This document shows positions 1 to 7,692 of a stretch of 64,000 nt of DNA, one piece after another. The DNA lies in NCBI RefSeq assembly GCF_025466085.1, contig NZ_JANLOD010000069.1, forward strand, positions 124,001 to 188,000, in the 5' to 3' direction. The stretch is from Pseudomonas sp. 14P_8.1_Bac3 (lineage in GTDB: Bacteria > Pseudomonadota > Gammaproteobacteria > Pseudomonadales > Pseudomonadaceae). The position numbers and the translations under genes were made by a program. The notes under the pieces were generated by a model that was given only the letters and a program-made list of their open reading frames with translations, was not told where the DNA came from and did not search any database. How positions within the stretch are numbered: the first letter of the stretch is position 1; each line of letters begins with the position of its first letter.

Positions 1-159
1 ACGCGGCTGCCAGCGAGCGGTGCCGAAGGCGAGGTCTTGGGTGAAGCCGCGATCGCGGTCTTCGACCTTGTCCATTTGTGTCGGCAGCGAACTGTTGAGT
101 GAGGCTTTTCCGTTAAGGACTGCAGCAAGTGCCTTGGCGGCGGCCAGACGCGGATTCAT
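1..159 (-). CDS. rsmB: 16S rRNA m5C967 methyltransferase RsmB (5' end only)
   Basis: Only the first 53 codons are inside the window; the gene continues beyond the left edge. The visible N-terminus starts MNPRLAAAKALAAVLNGKAS and continues through DRGFTQDLAFGTARWQPR. This is the NusB-like RNA-binding domain typical of RsmB/Sun, which methylates C967 of 16S rRNA in the cytoplasm. Its ATG overlaps the TGA of fmt by 4 bases (ATGA), so the two are translationally coupled. The def-fmt-rsmB order is the usual one in gammaproteobacteria. Confidence 0.9.
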   Translation of the reverse strand, partial: MNPRLAAAKALAAVLNGKASLNSSLPTQMDKVEDRDRGFTQDLAFGTARWQPR

Positions 160-1115
160 TGAGCGTCCGCCGTTTGCCCGAGGACGGTGCCGACGGCAAA
201 TTTCTCACGACGGCTGTTGAACAAATCACTGAAGTTCAGCGCCTTGCCACCGGGCAATTGCAGACGGGTCAGACACAGTGCTTGCTCGCCGCAGGCGACG
301 ATCAGGCCGTCCTTGCTGGCGCTGAGAATTTGTCCCGGCGCGCCCTTCCCTTCGGCCAGGCTCGCGGCCAGCACCTTCAGCGCTTCGCCGTTCAGCGTGC
401 TATGGGTGATTGGCCACGGGTTGAAGGCACGAACCAGACGTTCCAGCTCGATGGCTGGACGGTTCCAGTCGATGCGCGCTTCGTCCTTGTTCAATTTGTG
501 CGCATAAGTGGCGAGGCTGTCGTCCTGCACTTCGCCCTCCAGCGTGCCGGCGGCGAGGCCGGCGATAGCCTGAATCACCGCCGGTGGACCGAGTTCCGCG
601 AGACGGTCGTGGAGGCTGCCGCCGGTGTCTTCAGCGCTGATCGGCGTGGTGACTTTCAGCAGCATCGGCCCGGTGTCGAGGCCCAGTTCCATGCGCATCA
701 CGGTGACGCCGCTTTCGCTGTCGCCCGCTTCGACGGCTCGCTGGATCGGTGCCGCACCACGCCAGCGCGGCAGCAACGACGCGTGGCTGTTGATGCAACC
801 CAGGCGTGGAATATCCAGCACCCCTTGCGGCAGGATCAGGCCGTAGGCGACCACCACCAGCAAGTCGGGCTTCAGCGCGGCCAGTTCGGCCTGGGCGTCT
901 TCGTTGCGCAGGGTCGGCGGTTGCAGCACCGGAATATTGTTTTCCAGGGCCAACTGCTTGACCGGACTCGGCATCAGCTTTTGCCCGCGGCCCGCCGGAC
1001 GGTCCGGCTGGGTGTAGACCGCGACGATCTCGTAAGGGCTGTCGAGCAGGGCCTTGAGGTGTTCGGCGGCGAATTCCGGGGTGCCGGCAAAGACAATGCG
1101 CAGTGGCTCAGTCAT
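156..1115 (-). CDS. fmt: Methionyl-tRNA formyltransferase
   Basis: This 319-residue protein is of normal family length. It transfers the formyl group of 10-formyl-tetrahydrofolate to Met-tRNAfMet, making the initiator tRNA. The N-terminal Rossmann-like domain begins with IVFAGTPEFAA. The catalytic triad is visible as Asn109 and His111 in CINSHASLLPRWRG and Asp147 in GLDTGP. The C-terminal OB-like tRNA-binding domain follows from about residue 205. The gene lies between def (upstream) and rsmB (downstream, 4-base overlap). A strong hairpin with a T tract separates it from def. Confidence 0.97.
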   Translation of the reverse strand: MTEPLRIVFAGTPEFAAEHLKALLDSPYEIVAVYTQPDRPAGRGQKLMPSPVKQLALENNIPVLQPPTLRNEDAQAELAALKPDLLVVVAYGLILPQGVLDIPRLGCINSHASLLPRWRGAAPIQRAVEAGDSESGVTVMRMELGLDTGPMLLKVTTPISAEDTGGSLHDRLAELGPPAVIQAIAGLAAGTLEGEVQDDSLATYAHKLNKDEARIDWNRPAIELERLVRAFNPWPITHSTLNGEALKVLAASLAEGKGAPGQILSASKDGLIVACGEQALCLTRLQLPGGKALNFSDLFNSRREKFAVGTVLGQTADAQ

Positions 1116-1146
1116 GGGAAGCTCTCATTTACAAAGCAGTCGCAAA

Positions 1147-1176
1147 AGAAAAAGGCTTGCCGCAGCAAGCCTTTGG
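1147..1176 (-). terminator. Rho-independent terminator between def and fmt
   Basis: There is a perfect 10-bp stem (AAAGGCTTGC / GCAAGCCTTT, 1151-1160 with 1165-1174) and a 4-nt loop. On the minus strand it is followed by TTTTTCTTTTG. It lies 12 bases after the def stop and about 35 bases before the fmt start, so it should partly separate two genes usually treated as one operon. Confidence 0.75.
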
Positions 1177-1186
1177 AAGGAGGGCA

Positions 1187-1693
1187 TCAAGCGTTCTGGC
1201 GATGGAGCTTTTCCAGTTTCTTCTTGATTCGGTCACGCTTGAGATTGGACAGGTAGTCGACGAACAACTTGCCGTTGAGGTGGTCGCATTCGTGCTGGAT
1301 GCACACGGCGAGCAGGCCTTCGGCAATCAGTTCGTAAGGCTGGCCGTCGCGGTCCAGGGCCTTGACCTTGACCTTCTGCGGGCGATCGACGTTTTCGTAG
1401 AAGCCTGGCACCGAGAGGCAGCCTTCTTGATACTGTTCCATCTCGTCGGTCAGGGATTCGAACTCGGGGTTGATGAACACCCGTGGCTCGCTACGGTCTT
1501 CGGAGAGGTCCATCACGACGATACGTTTGTGCACGTTGACCTGGGTCGCGGCGAGGCCGATGCCTGGCGCTTCATACATTGTTTCAAACATATCATCGAC
1601 CAACTGACGCACTTCGTCGTCCACTACGGCCACTGGTTTGGCGATAGTGCGCAGGCGCGAGTCGGGAAATTCGAGGATGTCTAAAATGGCCAT
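1187..1693 (-). CDS. def: Peptide deformylase
   Basis: This 168-residue metalloenzyme removes the N-formyl group from nascent proteins at the ribosome. All three family motifs are present: GIGLAATQV at residues 44-52, EGCLSVP at 90-96 and HECDH at 134-138. Cys92, His134 and His138 are the predicted metal ligands and Glu135 the catalytic base. Length and motif spacing match type 1 bacterial deformylases. It is divergent from the LysM gene, with a shared upstream region of about 167 bases, and precedes fmt and rsmB. Confidence 0.98.
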   Translation of the reverse strand: MAILDILEFPDSRLRTIAKPVAVVDDEVRQLVDDMFETMYEAPGIGLAATQVNVHKRIVVMDLSEDRSEPRVFINPEFESLTDEMEQYQEGCLSVPGFYENVDRPQKVKVKALDRDGQPYELIAEGLLAVCIQHECDHLNGKLFVDYLSNLKRDRIKKKLEKLHRQNA

Positions 1694-1860
1694 AAGCGTA
1701 ATTGATGCACGTGTGAGATAAAGTCGGGTCGATGGCCTGGCGGGTCCGAAGATGCCGGCTACCGTTGTGAAACGTAGCTCCCTGCTTTCAGGTTAGCCGG
1801 GATCGAGCCACGAGGGCTCTGGCGTTTCACGCGAACGCACATAATAAAGGGATTCACTGC

Positions 1861-2886
1861 ATGAGGAAATCACTACTCGCCCTGCTCCTTCTGGCCTCGG
1901 CCGGTTTCGCGCACGGGCAAGTGCAACTCAGGGAAGGTTTTCCACAGCAATACACCGTTGTTGCTGGCGACACGCTTTGGGACATCTCCGGAAAATTTCT
2001 CCGTGAGCCGTGGAAATGGCCTGAGCTGTGGCAGGTCAATCCGCAGATCCAGAACCCCAACCTCATCTACCCCGGCGATTTGCTGTCGCTGGTCTACGTC
2101 AACGGTCAGCCGCGCCTGACCCTCGATCGCGGGGCGTCCCGGGGCACCATCAAGCTGTCGCCACGGGTGCGCAGCTCGCCGGTGGCCGATGCCATCCCGA
2201 GCATTCCGCTGCAATCGATCAACAGCTTTCTGTTGAGCAACCGCATCGTCAACAAGGTCGAGGATTTCGACCGGGCGCCTTACATCGTCGCCGGCGATGC
2301 CGAGCGGGTGCTCAGCGGCACCGGTGACCGCATCTTCGCCCGTGGCCATTTCGACCCGAACCAGCCGGTGTACGGCATCTTTCGTCAGGGCAAGGTCTAC
2401 ACCGACCCTGACAGCAAGGAGTTTCTCGGGATCAACGCGGACGACATCGGCGGCGGCGAGGTGGTCGCCACCGAAGGCGATGTCGCCACCCTCGCCCTGC
2501 AGCGCACGACCCAGGAAGTGCGGCTTGGCGACCGCTTGTTCAGCAGCGAAGAGCGAGCGATCAACTCGACCTTCATGCCCAGCGCCCCCAAGAGCGACAT
2601 CAACGGCCTGATCATCGATGTACCGCGTGGCGTTACGCAGATCGGCGCGATGGATGTGGTCACGTTGAACCGAGGTCAGCGCGATGGCCTGGCTGAAGGC
2701 AACGTGCTGGTGGTGATGAAAACCGGCGAGACGGTGCGTGACCGGGTGACCGGGCAACCGCTGAAAATTCCCGATGAGCGGGCCGGTTTGCTGATGGTTT
2801 TCCGTACTTACGACAAGCTCAGCTACGGGCTGGTGCTCAACGCATCGCGCTCACTGGCGGTGATGGACAAGGTGCGAAATCCTTAG
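1861..2886 (+). CDS. Secreted LysM-domain protein
   Basis: This 341-residue protein has a signal peptide (residues 1-20, cleaved near HGQ-VQ). One LysM peptidoglycan-binding repeat follows at about residues 31-80, recognisable from YTVVAGDTLWDIS and the later NPNLIYPGDLL. The remaining 250 residues have no recognisable catalytic domain. It is probably a periplasmic or wall-associated protein; the orthologous position is PA0020 in P. aeruginosa. It is divergent from def and lies 79 bases upstream of dprA. The exact role is unknown; a structural or wall-binding role is inferred from LysM only. Confidence 0.85.
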   Translation: MRKSLLALLLLASAGFAHGQVQLREGFPQQYTVVAGDTLWDISGKFLREPWKWPELWQVNPQIQNPNLIYPGDLLSLVYVNGQPRLTLDRGASRGTIKLSPRVRSSPVADAIPSIPLQSINSFLLSNRIVNKVEDFDRAPYIVAGDAERVLSGTGDRIFARGHFDPNQPVYGIFRQGKVYTDPDSKEFLGINADDIGGGEVVATEGDVATLALQRTTQEVRLGDRLFSSEERAINSTFMPSAPKSDINGLIIDVPRGVTQIGAMDVVTLNRGQRDGLAEGNVLVVMKTGETVRDRVTGQPLKIPDERAGLLMVFRTYDKLSYGLVLNASRSLAVMDKVRNP

Positions 2887-2911
2887 CCTGCTTCACAAGT
2901 TACCAACAGAG

Positions 2912-2920
2912 TTATCCACA
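2912..2920 (+). promoter_or_regulatory. Perfect DnaA box upstream of dprA
   Basis: TTATCCACA matches the strong 9-mer DnaA consensus exactly. It lies in the 79-base gap between the LysM gene and dprA. It could bind DnaA for transcription control or titration; no binding evidence is available from sequence. Confidence 0.5.
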
Positions 2921-2965
2921 GCTTATTCCCGTTTGAACGGGGCTCATAACGATCAAGGATGATCC

Positions 2966-4066
2966 ATGTCGCTGTCTGCTGTTACACCGGTTTCCCCTGC
3001 GGAACTGGAAGCTCGTTTACGCCTGCATCGTCTGCCGGAACTCGGCCCCGCGCGTTTCAGGAAGTTGCTTGAGGCGTTCGGTTCGGCGTCCAGCGCGATC
3101 AGCGCGCCGGCCAGCGCCTGGCGCGCGTTGGGCTTGCCACTCGCCTGTGCGGAGGCCAGGCGCTCGAATGAAGTCCGCGACGGCGCCAGCCACGCATTGG
3201 CCTGGATAGAGCGTCCGGGCCAGTATTTACTGATGTGGGACCAGCCTGAGTACCCGGCCTTGCTGGCAGAAATCAGCGATGCGCCGCCGCTATTATTCGT
3301 GGCGGGCGATCCGGGCATTCTGGAAAAACCGCAGCTGGCGATGGTCGGCAGCCGTCGCGCTTCACGTCCGGGCATGGACACCGCCGGGGCATTTTCCCGC
3401 AGCCTCGCCAGTGCCGGTTTCGTCATCACCAGCGGTCTGGCGCTGGGCATCGATGCCGCCGCGCATCAAGCCGCTTTGGACGTGGGCGGGCGAACGATCG
3501 GTGTGCTTGGCACGGGACTTGAAAAGTTTTATCCACAGCGCAATCGAAGGCTGGCGGACGACATGATTGCGTCCGGCAGTGCGGTGCTTTCCGAGTTCCC
3601 ATTGGACGCCGGGCCGAGCGCCAGCAACTTCCCCCGGCGCAACCGGATCATCAGCGGTTTGTCCCTCGGCGTGTTGGTGGTGGAGGCCAGTGTCGCCAGT
3701 GGATCGTTGATCACGGCGAGGCTGGCGGCAGAGCAAGGACGCGAGGTGTATGCGATTCCGGGATCGATTCATCATCCCGGCGCAAAGGGCTGTCATCAAC
3801 TGATTCGTGACGGTGCCATGCTGGTGGAAACCATCGAGCACATCCTCGAAGCCTTGCGCGGCTGGCAACGGTTGCCGTTGTCCACCGAGATGCCTGCGGT
3901 GACGCATCCGCTGCTGGTGCTATTACATGCGGCGCCCCACACCAGTGAAGCGTTGGCCGCCAGTAGCGGCTGGGCTCTACCCAAAGTGCTGGCGGCGTTG
4001 ACCGAGCTGGAAATGGACGGCCGGGCGGTCTGCGAAAGCGGGCGCTGGTTTGCGCGGGTAAGCTAG
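2966..4066 (+). CDS. dprA: DNA-processing protein DprA (Smf)
   Basis: This 366-residue cytoplasmic protein loads RecA on incoming single-stranded DNA in transformable bacteria. The Rossmann-like core is clear: LAMVGSRRASRPG at about residue 127, SGLALGIDAAAHQAAL, then FPRRNRIISGLS and GSLITARLAAEQGREVYAIPG. A C-terminal winged-helix (DprA_WH) region occupies roughly the last 65 residues. The start ATG at 2966 has GGATG a few bases upstream. A perfect DnaA box (3529-3537) lies within the coding sequence. It is followed 54 bases later by tsaC, as in PA0021-PA0022. Confidence 0.95.
   Translation: MSLSAVTPVSPAELEARLRLHRLPELGPARFRKLLEAFGSASSAISAPASAWRALGLPLACAEARRSNEVRDGASHALAWIERPGQYLLMWDQPEYPALLAEISDAPPLLFVAGDPGILEKPQLAMVGSRRASRPGMDTAGAFSRSLASAGFVITSGLALGIDAAAHQAALDVGGRTIGVLGTGLEKFYPQRNRRLADDMIASGSAVLSEFPLDAGPSASNFPRRNRIISGLSLGVLVVEASVASGSLITARLAAEQGREVYAIPGSIHHPGAKGCHQLIRDGAMLVETIEHILEALRGWQRLPLSTEMPAVTHPLLVLLHAAPHTSEALAASSGWALPKVLAALTELEMDGRAVCESGRWFARVS
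3529..3537 (+). promoter_or_regulatory. Perfect DnaA box inside dprA
   Basis: An exact TTATCCACA 9-mer lies within the dprA coding sequence. It is about 610 bases from the box at 2912 and in the same orientation. Its function is unknown; DnaA titration is one possibility. Confidence 0.4.
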
Positions 4067-4120
4067 GTTTTACAAGGAAGATCGGTAAACTGCGCAGAGC
4101 CTTATTCCGGAGAGTTTTTC

Positions 4121-4678
4121 ATGGTCAACAGTTGGCGTGTGCAACAAGCCGCGCAAGCCATTCGCGCAGGGGCCGTCATTGCCTATCCAACCGAGGCGGT
4201 CTGGGGCCTGGGTTGCGACCCGTGGGACGAAGAGGCGGTAGAGCGTCTGCTGATGCTCAAGGGTCGGTCAGTCGGCAAGGGGCTTATCCTGGTCGCCGAC
4301 AACATTCGCCAGTTCGATTTTCTCTTCGAAGATTTTCCCGAACTGTGGATGGATCGCATGGCCAGCACCTGGCCGGGACCGAATACCTGGCTGGTGCCGC
4401 ATCAGAATCAGTTGCCGCAGTGGATCACGGGTGTGCACGAAACCGTGGCGCTGCGGGTCAGCGATCATCCGCTGGTGCGGGATCTGTGCGCGGTGGTCGG
4501 GCCGCTGGTATCGACCTCCGCCAACCCGCAGGGTCGGCCGGCGGCGCGGACGCGGCTTCGCGTAGAGCAGTATTTCCGTGGGCAGTTGGATTATGTCCTG
4601 GGCGGGAATCTGGGGGGGCGCAAGAATCCGAGCGTGATTCGCGATCTGGCGACCGGGAACGTTATTCGCCCGGATTGA
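4121..4678 (+). CDS. tsaC: Threonylcarbamoyl-AMP synthase (YrdC/Sua5 family)
   Basis: This 185-residue single-domain YrdC protein uses threonine, bicarbonate and ATP to make threonylcarbamoyl-AMP, the first step of t6A37 tRNA modification. Family features are AYPTEAVWGLGCDP near residue 21, the KGRSVGKGLILVADN segment, WPGPNTWLVP, and STSANPQGRPA. There is no C-terminal Sua5 domain, as expected for the bacterial short form. It follows dprA and is convergent with qor, with a REP pair between the two stops. Confidence 0.95.
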   Translation: MVNSWRVQQAAQAIRAGAVIAYPTEAVWGLGCDPWDEEAVERLLMLKGRSVGKGLILVADNIRQFDFLFEDFPELWMDRMASTWPGPNTWLVPHQNQLPQWITGVHETVALRVSDHPLVRDLCAVVGPLVSTSANPQGRPAARTRLRVEQYFRGQLDYVLGGNLGGRKNPSVIRDLATGNVIRPD

Positions 4679-4696
4679 GACCGCGGCGCTGCCAGT

Positions 4697-4759
4697 TTCG
4701 CGAGCAGGCTCGCTCCCACAGAGGACCGCATCCAATGTGGGAGCGGGCTTGCTCGCGAA
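4697..4759. repeat. REP pair (BIME) between tsaC and qor
   Basis: TTCGCGAGCAGGCTCGCTCC.. at 4697-4720 is repeated in inverted orientation at 4736-4759 (..GGAGCGGGCTTGCTCGCGAA). The halves are separated by 15 bases. It sits between two convergent genes and is the same repeat family as at 14430, 18920, 25257 and 46020. Confidence 0.9.
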
Positions 4760-4766
4760 GGCGTCC

Positions 4767-5744
4767 TTAAGGCAACAAGACAGTCGAGCCGGTGGTCCGC
4801 CGCGCCGACAACTCGGTCTGCGCTTTCGCCGCTTCGGCCAGTGGATACTTCTGGCTTATGTCCACCGTCAGCTTCCCGCTGATGATCATCTCAAACAGCT
4901 CATCCGCCATCCGCTGCAGGTTCTCGGCATTGTTGGCGTAAGTCGCCAGCGTCGGCCGCGTCACGTACAGCGAGCCTTTCGCGGACAGAATCCCCAGGTT
5001 CACCCCGTCCACTGCACCGGATGCGTTGCCAAAACTCACCACCAGGCCGCGAGGCGCGGTACTGTCCAGCGAAGTCAACCAAGTGTCCTTGCCGACGCCG
5101 TCGTACACCACCGGGACTTTTTTGCCATCCGTCAATTCCAGGACCCGCTGTGCGACGTTTTCATGGCTGTAGTCGATGGTCGCCCAGGCGCCGTTGGCCT
5201 TGGCCAGCGCGGCTTTCTCCGGCGAGCTGACCGTGCCGATCAACTTCACCCCCAGGGCTCTGGCCCATTGGCAGGCGAGGGAACCGACGCCCCCGGCGGC
5301 GGCGTGAAACAGGATGGTTTCGCCACCCTTGAGTTCATAGGTCTGACGCAACAGATACTGCACGGTCAGGCCCTTGAGCATCACCCCGGCAGCCTGCTCA
5401 AAGCTGATGGCGTCCGGCAGGTGCACCAGATTAGCCTCGGGCAACACATGCACCTCACTGTAGGCCCCCAACGGACCACTGCCGTAAGCCACGCGGTCAC
5501 CGACCTTGAAACGGGTGACTTCGCTACCCACCGCCTCGACCACACCCGCGCCTTCGGAACCCACACCCGACGGCAAGGCTGGCGGCGGGTACAAACCGCT
5601 ACGGTAGTAGGTGTCGATGAAGTTCAGGCCGATGGCCTTGTTGGTGACGCGGACTTGCTGCGGGCCGGGCTCGGCGGGCTGATAGTCGACGTACTCGAGC
5701 ACTTCGGGGCCGCCATGGGCGCGGAACTGGATACGCTTTGCCAT
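4767..5744 (-). CDS. qor: NADPH:quinone oxidoreductase
   Basis: This 325-residue zinc-free medium-chain dehydrogenase reduces quinones one electron at a time with NADPH. The N-terminal GroES-like domain contains GSEGAGVVEAVGSEVTRFKVG. The Rossmann dinucleotide loop is HAAAGGVGSLACQWARALG at about residue 145. The Cys/His zinc ligands of alcohol dehydrogenases are absent, which fits the quinone reductase (zeta-crystallin) branch. It is divergent from hemF (172 bases) and convergent with tsaC, as in PA0023. Confidence 0.92.
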   Translation of the reverse strand: MAKRIQFRAHGGPEVLEYVDYQPAEPGPQQVRVTNKAIGLNFIDTYYRSGLYPPPALPSGVGSEGAGVVEAVGSEVTRFKVGDRVAYGSGPLGAYSEVHVLPEANLVHLPDAISFEQAAGVMLKGLTVQYLLRQTYELKGGETILFHAAAGGVGSLACQWARALGVKLIGTVSSPEKAALAKANGAWATIDYSHENVAQRVLELTDGKKVPVVYDGVGKDTWLTSLDSTAPRGLVVSFGNASGAVDGVNLGILSAKGSLYVTRPTLATYANNAENLQRMADELFEMIISGKLTVDISQKYPLAEAAKAQTELSARRTTGSTVLLP

Positions 5745-5916
5745 CAGAACTCTCCTTAGGTCTTACGGTGGTAGTGCCAAGCGCCCTATCGGACTCCTAA
5801 GCTTGATCTTCGTCAACTGCGACGGGTGCATCGGCGATGTTATGCTACGCGCCCATTTGCGCCGGTCCCCGCTCCGAGGGCGCGCCGCGTAGTTTTGCCC
5901 GATTCAAGGTGAAGAC

Positions 5917-6831
5917 ATGACGACCCGCACCGAGGCCGTAAAAGCCTACCTGCTCGACCTGCAAGACCGCATTTGCGCCGCCCTGGAAGCCGAAGACGGC
6001 GGCACGCGGTTCGTCGAGGACGCCTGGACCCGACCTGCCGGTGGTGGCGGACGCACCCGGGTGATCGAGAACGGCACGCTCATCGAAAAGGGCGGCGTCA
6101 ACTTTTCCCACGTCTTCGGCAGCGGTCTCCCACCGTCCGCCAGCGCCCATCGGCCGGAACTGGCCGGGCGTGGCTTCGAGGCCCTGGGCGTGTCGCTGGT
6201 GATCCACCCGCACAACCCGCATGTGCCGACGTCCCACGCCAACGTGCGCTTTTTCATTGCCGAAAAGGAAGGCGAAGAAGCGGTCTGGTGGTTCGGCGGC
6301 GGTTTTGACCTGACCCCGTATTACGGCAACGAAGAAGACTGCGTGCACTGGCACCGCGTCGCCGAGCAGGCCTGCGCGCCGTTCGGGCCGGACGTCTATT
6401 CGCGTTACAAGGCCTGGTGCGACAGCTACTTCCACATCAAGCATCGCCACGAACCGCGTGGCATCGGCGGCCTGTTCTTCGATGACTTGAACGAGTGGGA
6501 CTTCGACACCAGCTTCGCCTTCATGCGTGCGATCGGTGACGCTTACCTCGACGCTTACCTGCCGATCGTGCAGCGCCGCAAGCACGATGCGTTCAGCGCC
6601 AAACAGCGTGAGTTTCAGGAATTCCGTCGCGGTCGTTACGTCGAGTTCAACCTGGTGTACGACCGCGGCACACTGTTCGGCCTGCAATCGGGCGGGCGTA
6701 CCGAGTCGATCCTCATGTCGCTGCCGCCGCAAGTGCGCTGGAGCTATGACTGGAAAGCCGAGCCGGGCAGCGAAGAAGCGCGCCTGACCGACTATTTCCT
6801 GCAAGACCGCGATTGGTTGGCCCACGCCTGA
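5917..6831 (+). CDS. hemF: Oxygen-dependent coproporphyrinogen III oxidase
   Basis: This 304-residue enzyme is close to the family norm. It converts coproporphyrinogen III to protoporphyrinogen IX using O2 in heme synthesis. Conserved blocks are EKGGVNFSHVFG, HPHNPHVPTSHANVRFF, KHRHEPRGIGGLFFDD and FNLVYDRGTLFGLQSGGRTE. The histidines in the first two blocks and in KHRHEPRG are the likely metal and substrate residues. It is followed 13 bases later by aroE, so the two are probably co-transcribed, matching PA0024-PA0025. Confidence 0.98.
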   Translation: MTTRTEAVKAYLLDLQDRICAALEAEDGGTRFVEDAWTRPAGGGGRTRVIENGTLIEKGGVNFSHVFGSGLPPSASAHRPELAGRGFEALGVSLVIHPHNPHVPTSHANVRFFIAEKEGEEAVWWFGGGFDLTPYYGNEEDCVHWHRVAEQACAPFGPDVYSRYKAWCDSYFHIKHRHEPRGIGGLFFDDLNEWDFDTSFAFMRAIGDAYLDAYLPIVQRRKHDAFSAKQREFQEFRRGRYVEFNLVYDRGTLFGLQSGGRTESILMSLPPQVRWSYDWKAEPGSEEARLTDYFLQDRDWLAHA

Positions 6832-6844
6832 ACGAGGAACACTG

Positions 6845-7666
6845 ATGGACCGTTATGTCGTATTCGGTAACCCGATTGGCCACAGCAAGTCGCCGCTAAT
6901 TCACCGCTTGTTCGCCGAGCAGACGGCCCAGCAACTGGACTACAGCACTTCGCTGGCGCCGCTCGACGATTTTTCCGACTTCGCCCGCGCGTTTTTCCTC
7001 GAAGGACGCGGAGCGAATGTGACCGTGCCTTTCAAGGAAGAAGCATTTCGTCTGGCGGACAGCCTGACCGAACGGGCGCAGCGTGCCGGTGCGGTGAATA
7101 CCCTGAGCAAACTGGCCGATGGCACCTTGCTGGGCGACAACACCGATGGCGCCGGACTGGTGCGCGACCTGACGATCAACGCCGGTTTCAGCCTCAAGGG
7201 CAAACGCATCCTGCTGCTCGGTGCCGGTGGTGCGGTGCGTGGTGCGCTTGAACCGCTGCTGGCCGAGCAGCCCGCCTCGGTGATCATTGCCAACCGCACG
7301 GTGGAAAAAGCCGAACTGCTGGCGGAGCTGTTCGCCGATCTGGGGCCGGTCTCGGCCAGTGGTTTCGACTGGCTGCGCGAGCCGGTGGACCTGATCATCA
7401 ACGCGACGTCGGCCAGTTTGTCCGGGGATGTCCCCCCGATTGCCGGCAGCCTGATCGAACCGGGCCAGACGGTTTGCTACGACATGATGTACGGCAAGGA
7501 GCCGACGTCGTTCTGCCGCTGGGCGACCGAACAGGGGGCGGCGGTGGCGATGGATGGCCTGGGAATGCTCGCTGAGCAAGCGGCGGAAGCGTTCTTCCTG
7601 TGGCGCGGCGTGCGGCCGGCCACAGCGCCGGTGCTGGCCGAACTGCGCCGCCAACTCGCCGCATAA
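6845..7666 (+). CDS. aroE: Shikimate dehydrogenase (NADP+)
   Basis: This 273-residue enzyme reduces 3-dehydroshikimate to shikimate in chorismate synthesis. The substrate motif SKSPLIH is at residues 14-20. Catalytic Lys64 lies in NVTVPFKEEA, and Asn85 and Asp101 (AGAVNT, DNTDGAG) complete the site. The NADP loop is GAGGAVRGALEPLL, followed by IIANRTVEKAELL. It is downstream of hemF and convergent with the SulP gene. Confidence 0.98.
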   Translation: MDRYVVFGNPIGHSKSPLIHRLFAEQTAQQLDYSTSLAPLDDFSDFARAFFLEGRGANVTVPFKEEAFRLADSLTERAQRAGAVNTLSKLADGTLLGDNTDGAGLVRDLTINAGFSLKGKRILLLGAGGAVRGALEPLLAEQPASVIIANRTVEKAELLAELFADLGPVSASGFDWLREPVDLIINATSASLSGDVPPIAGSLIEPGQTVCYDMMYGKEPTSFCRWATEQGAAVAMDGLGMLAEQAAEAFFLWRGVRPATAPVLAELRRQLAA

Positions 7667-7692
7667 CCCCTTTAGGAGCGAGGGGGCGGTGT

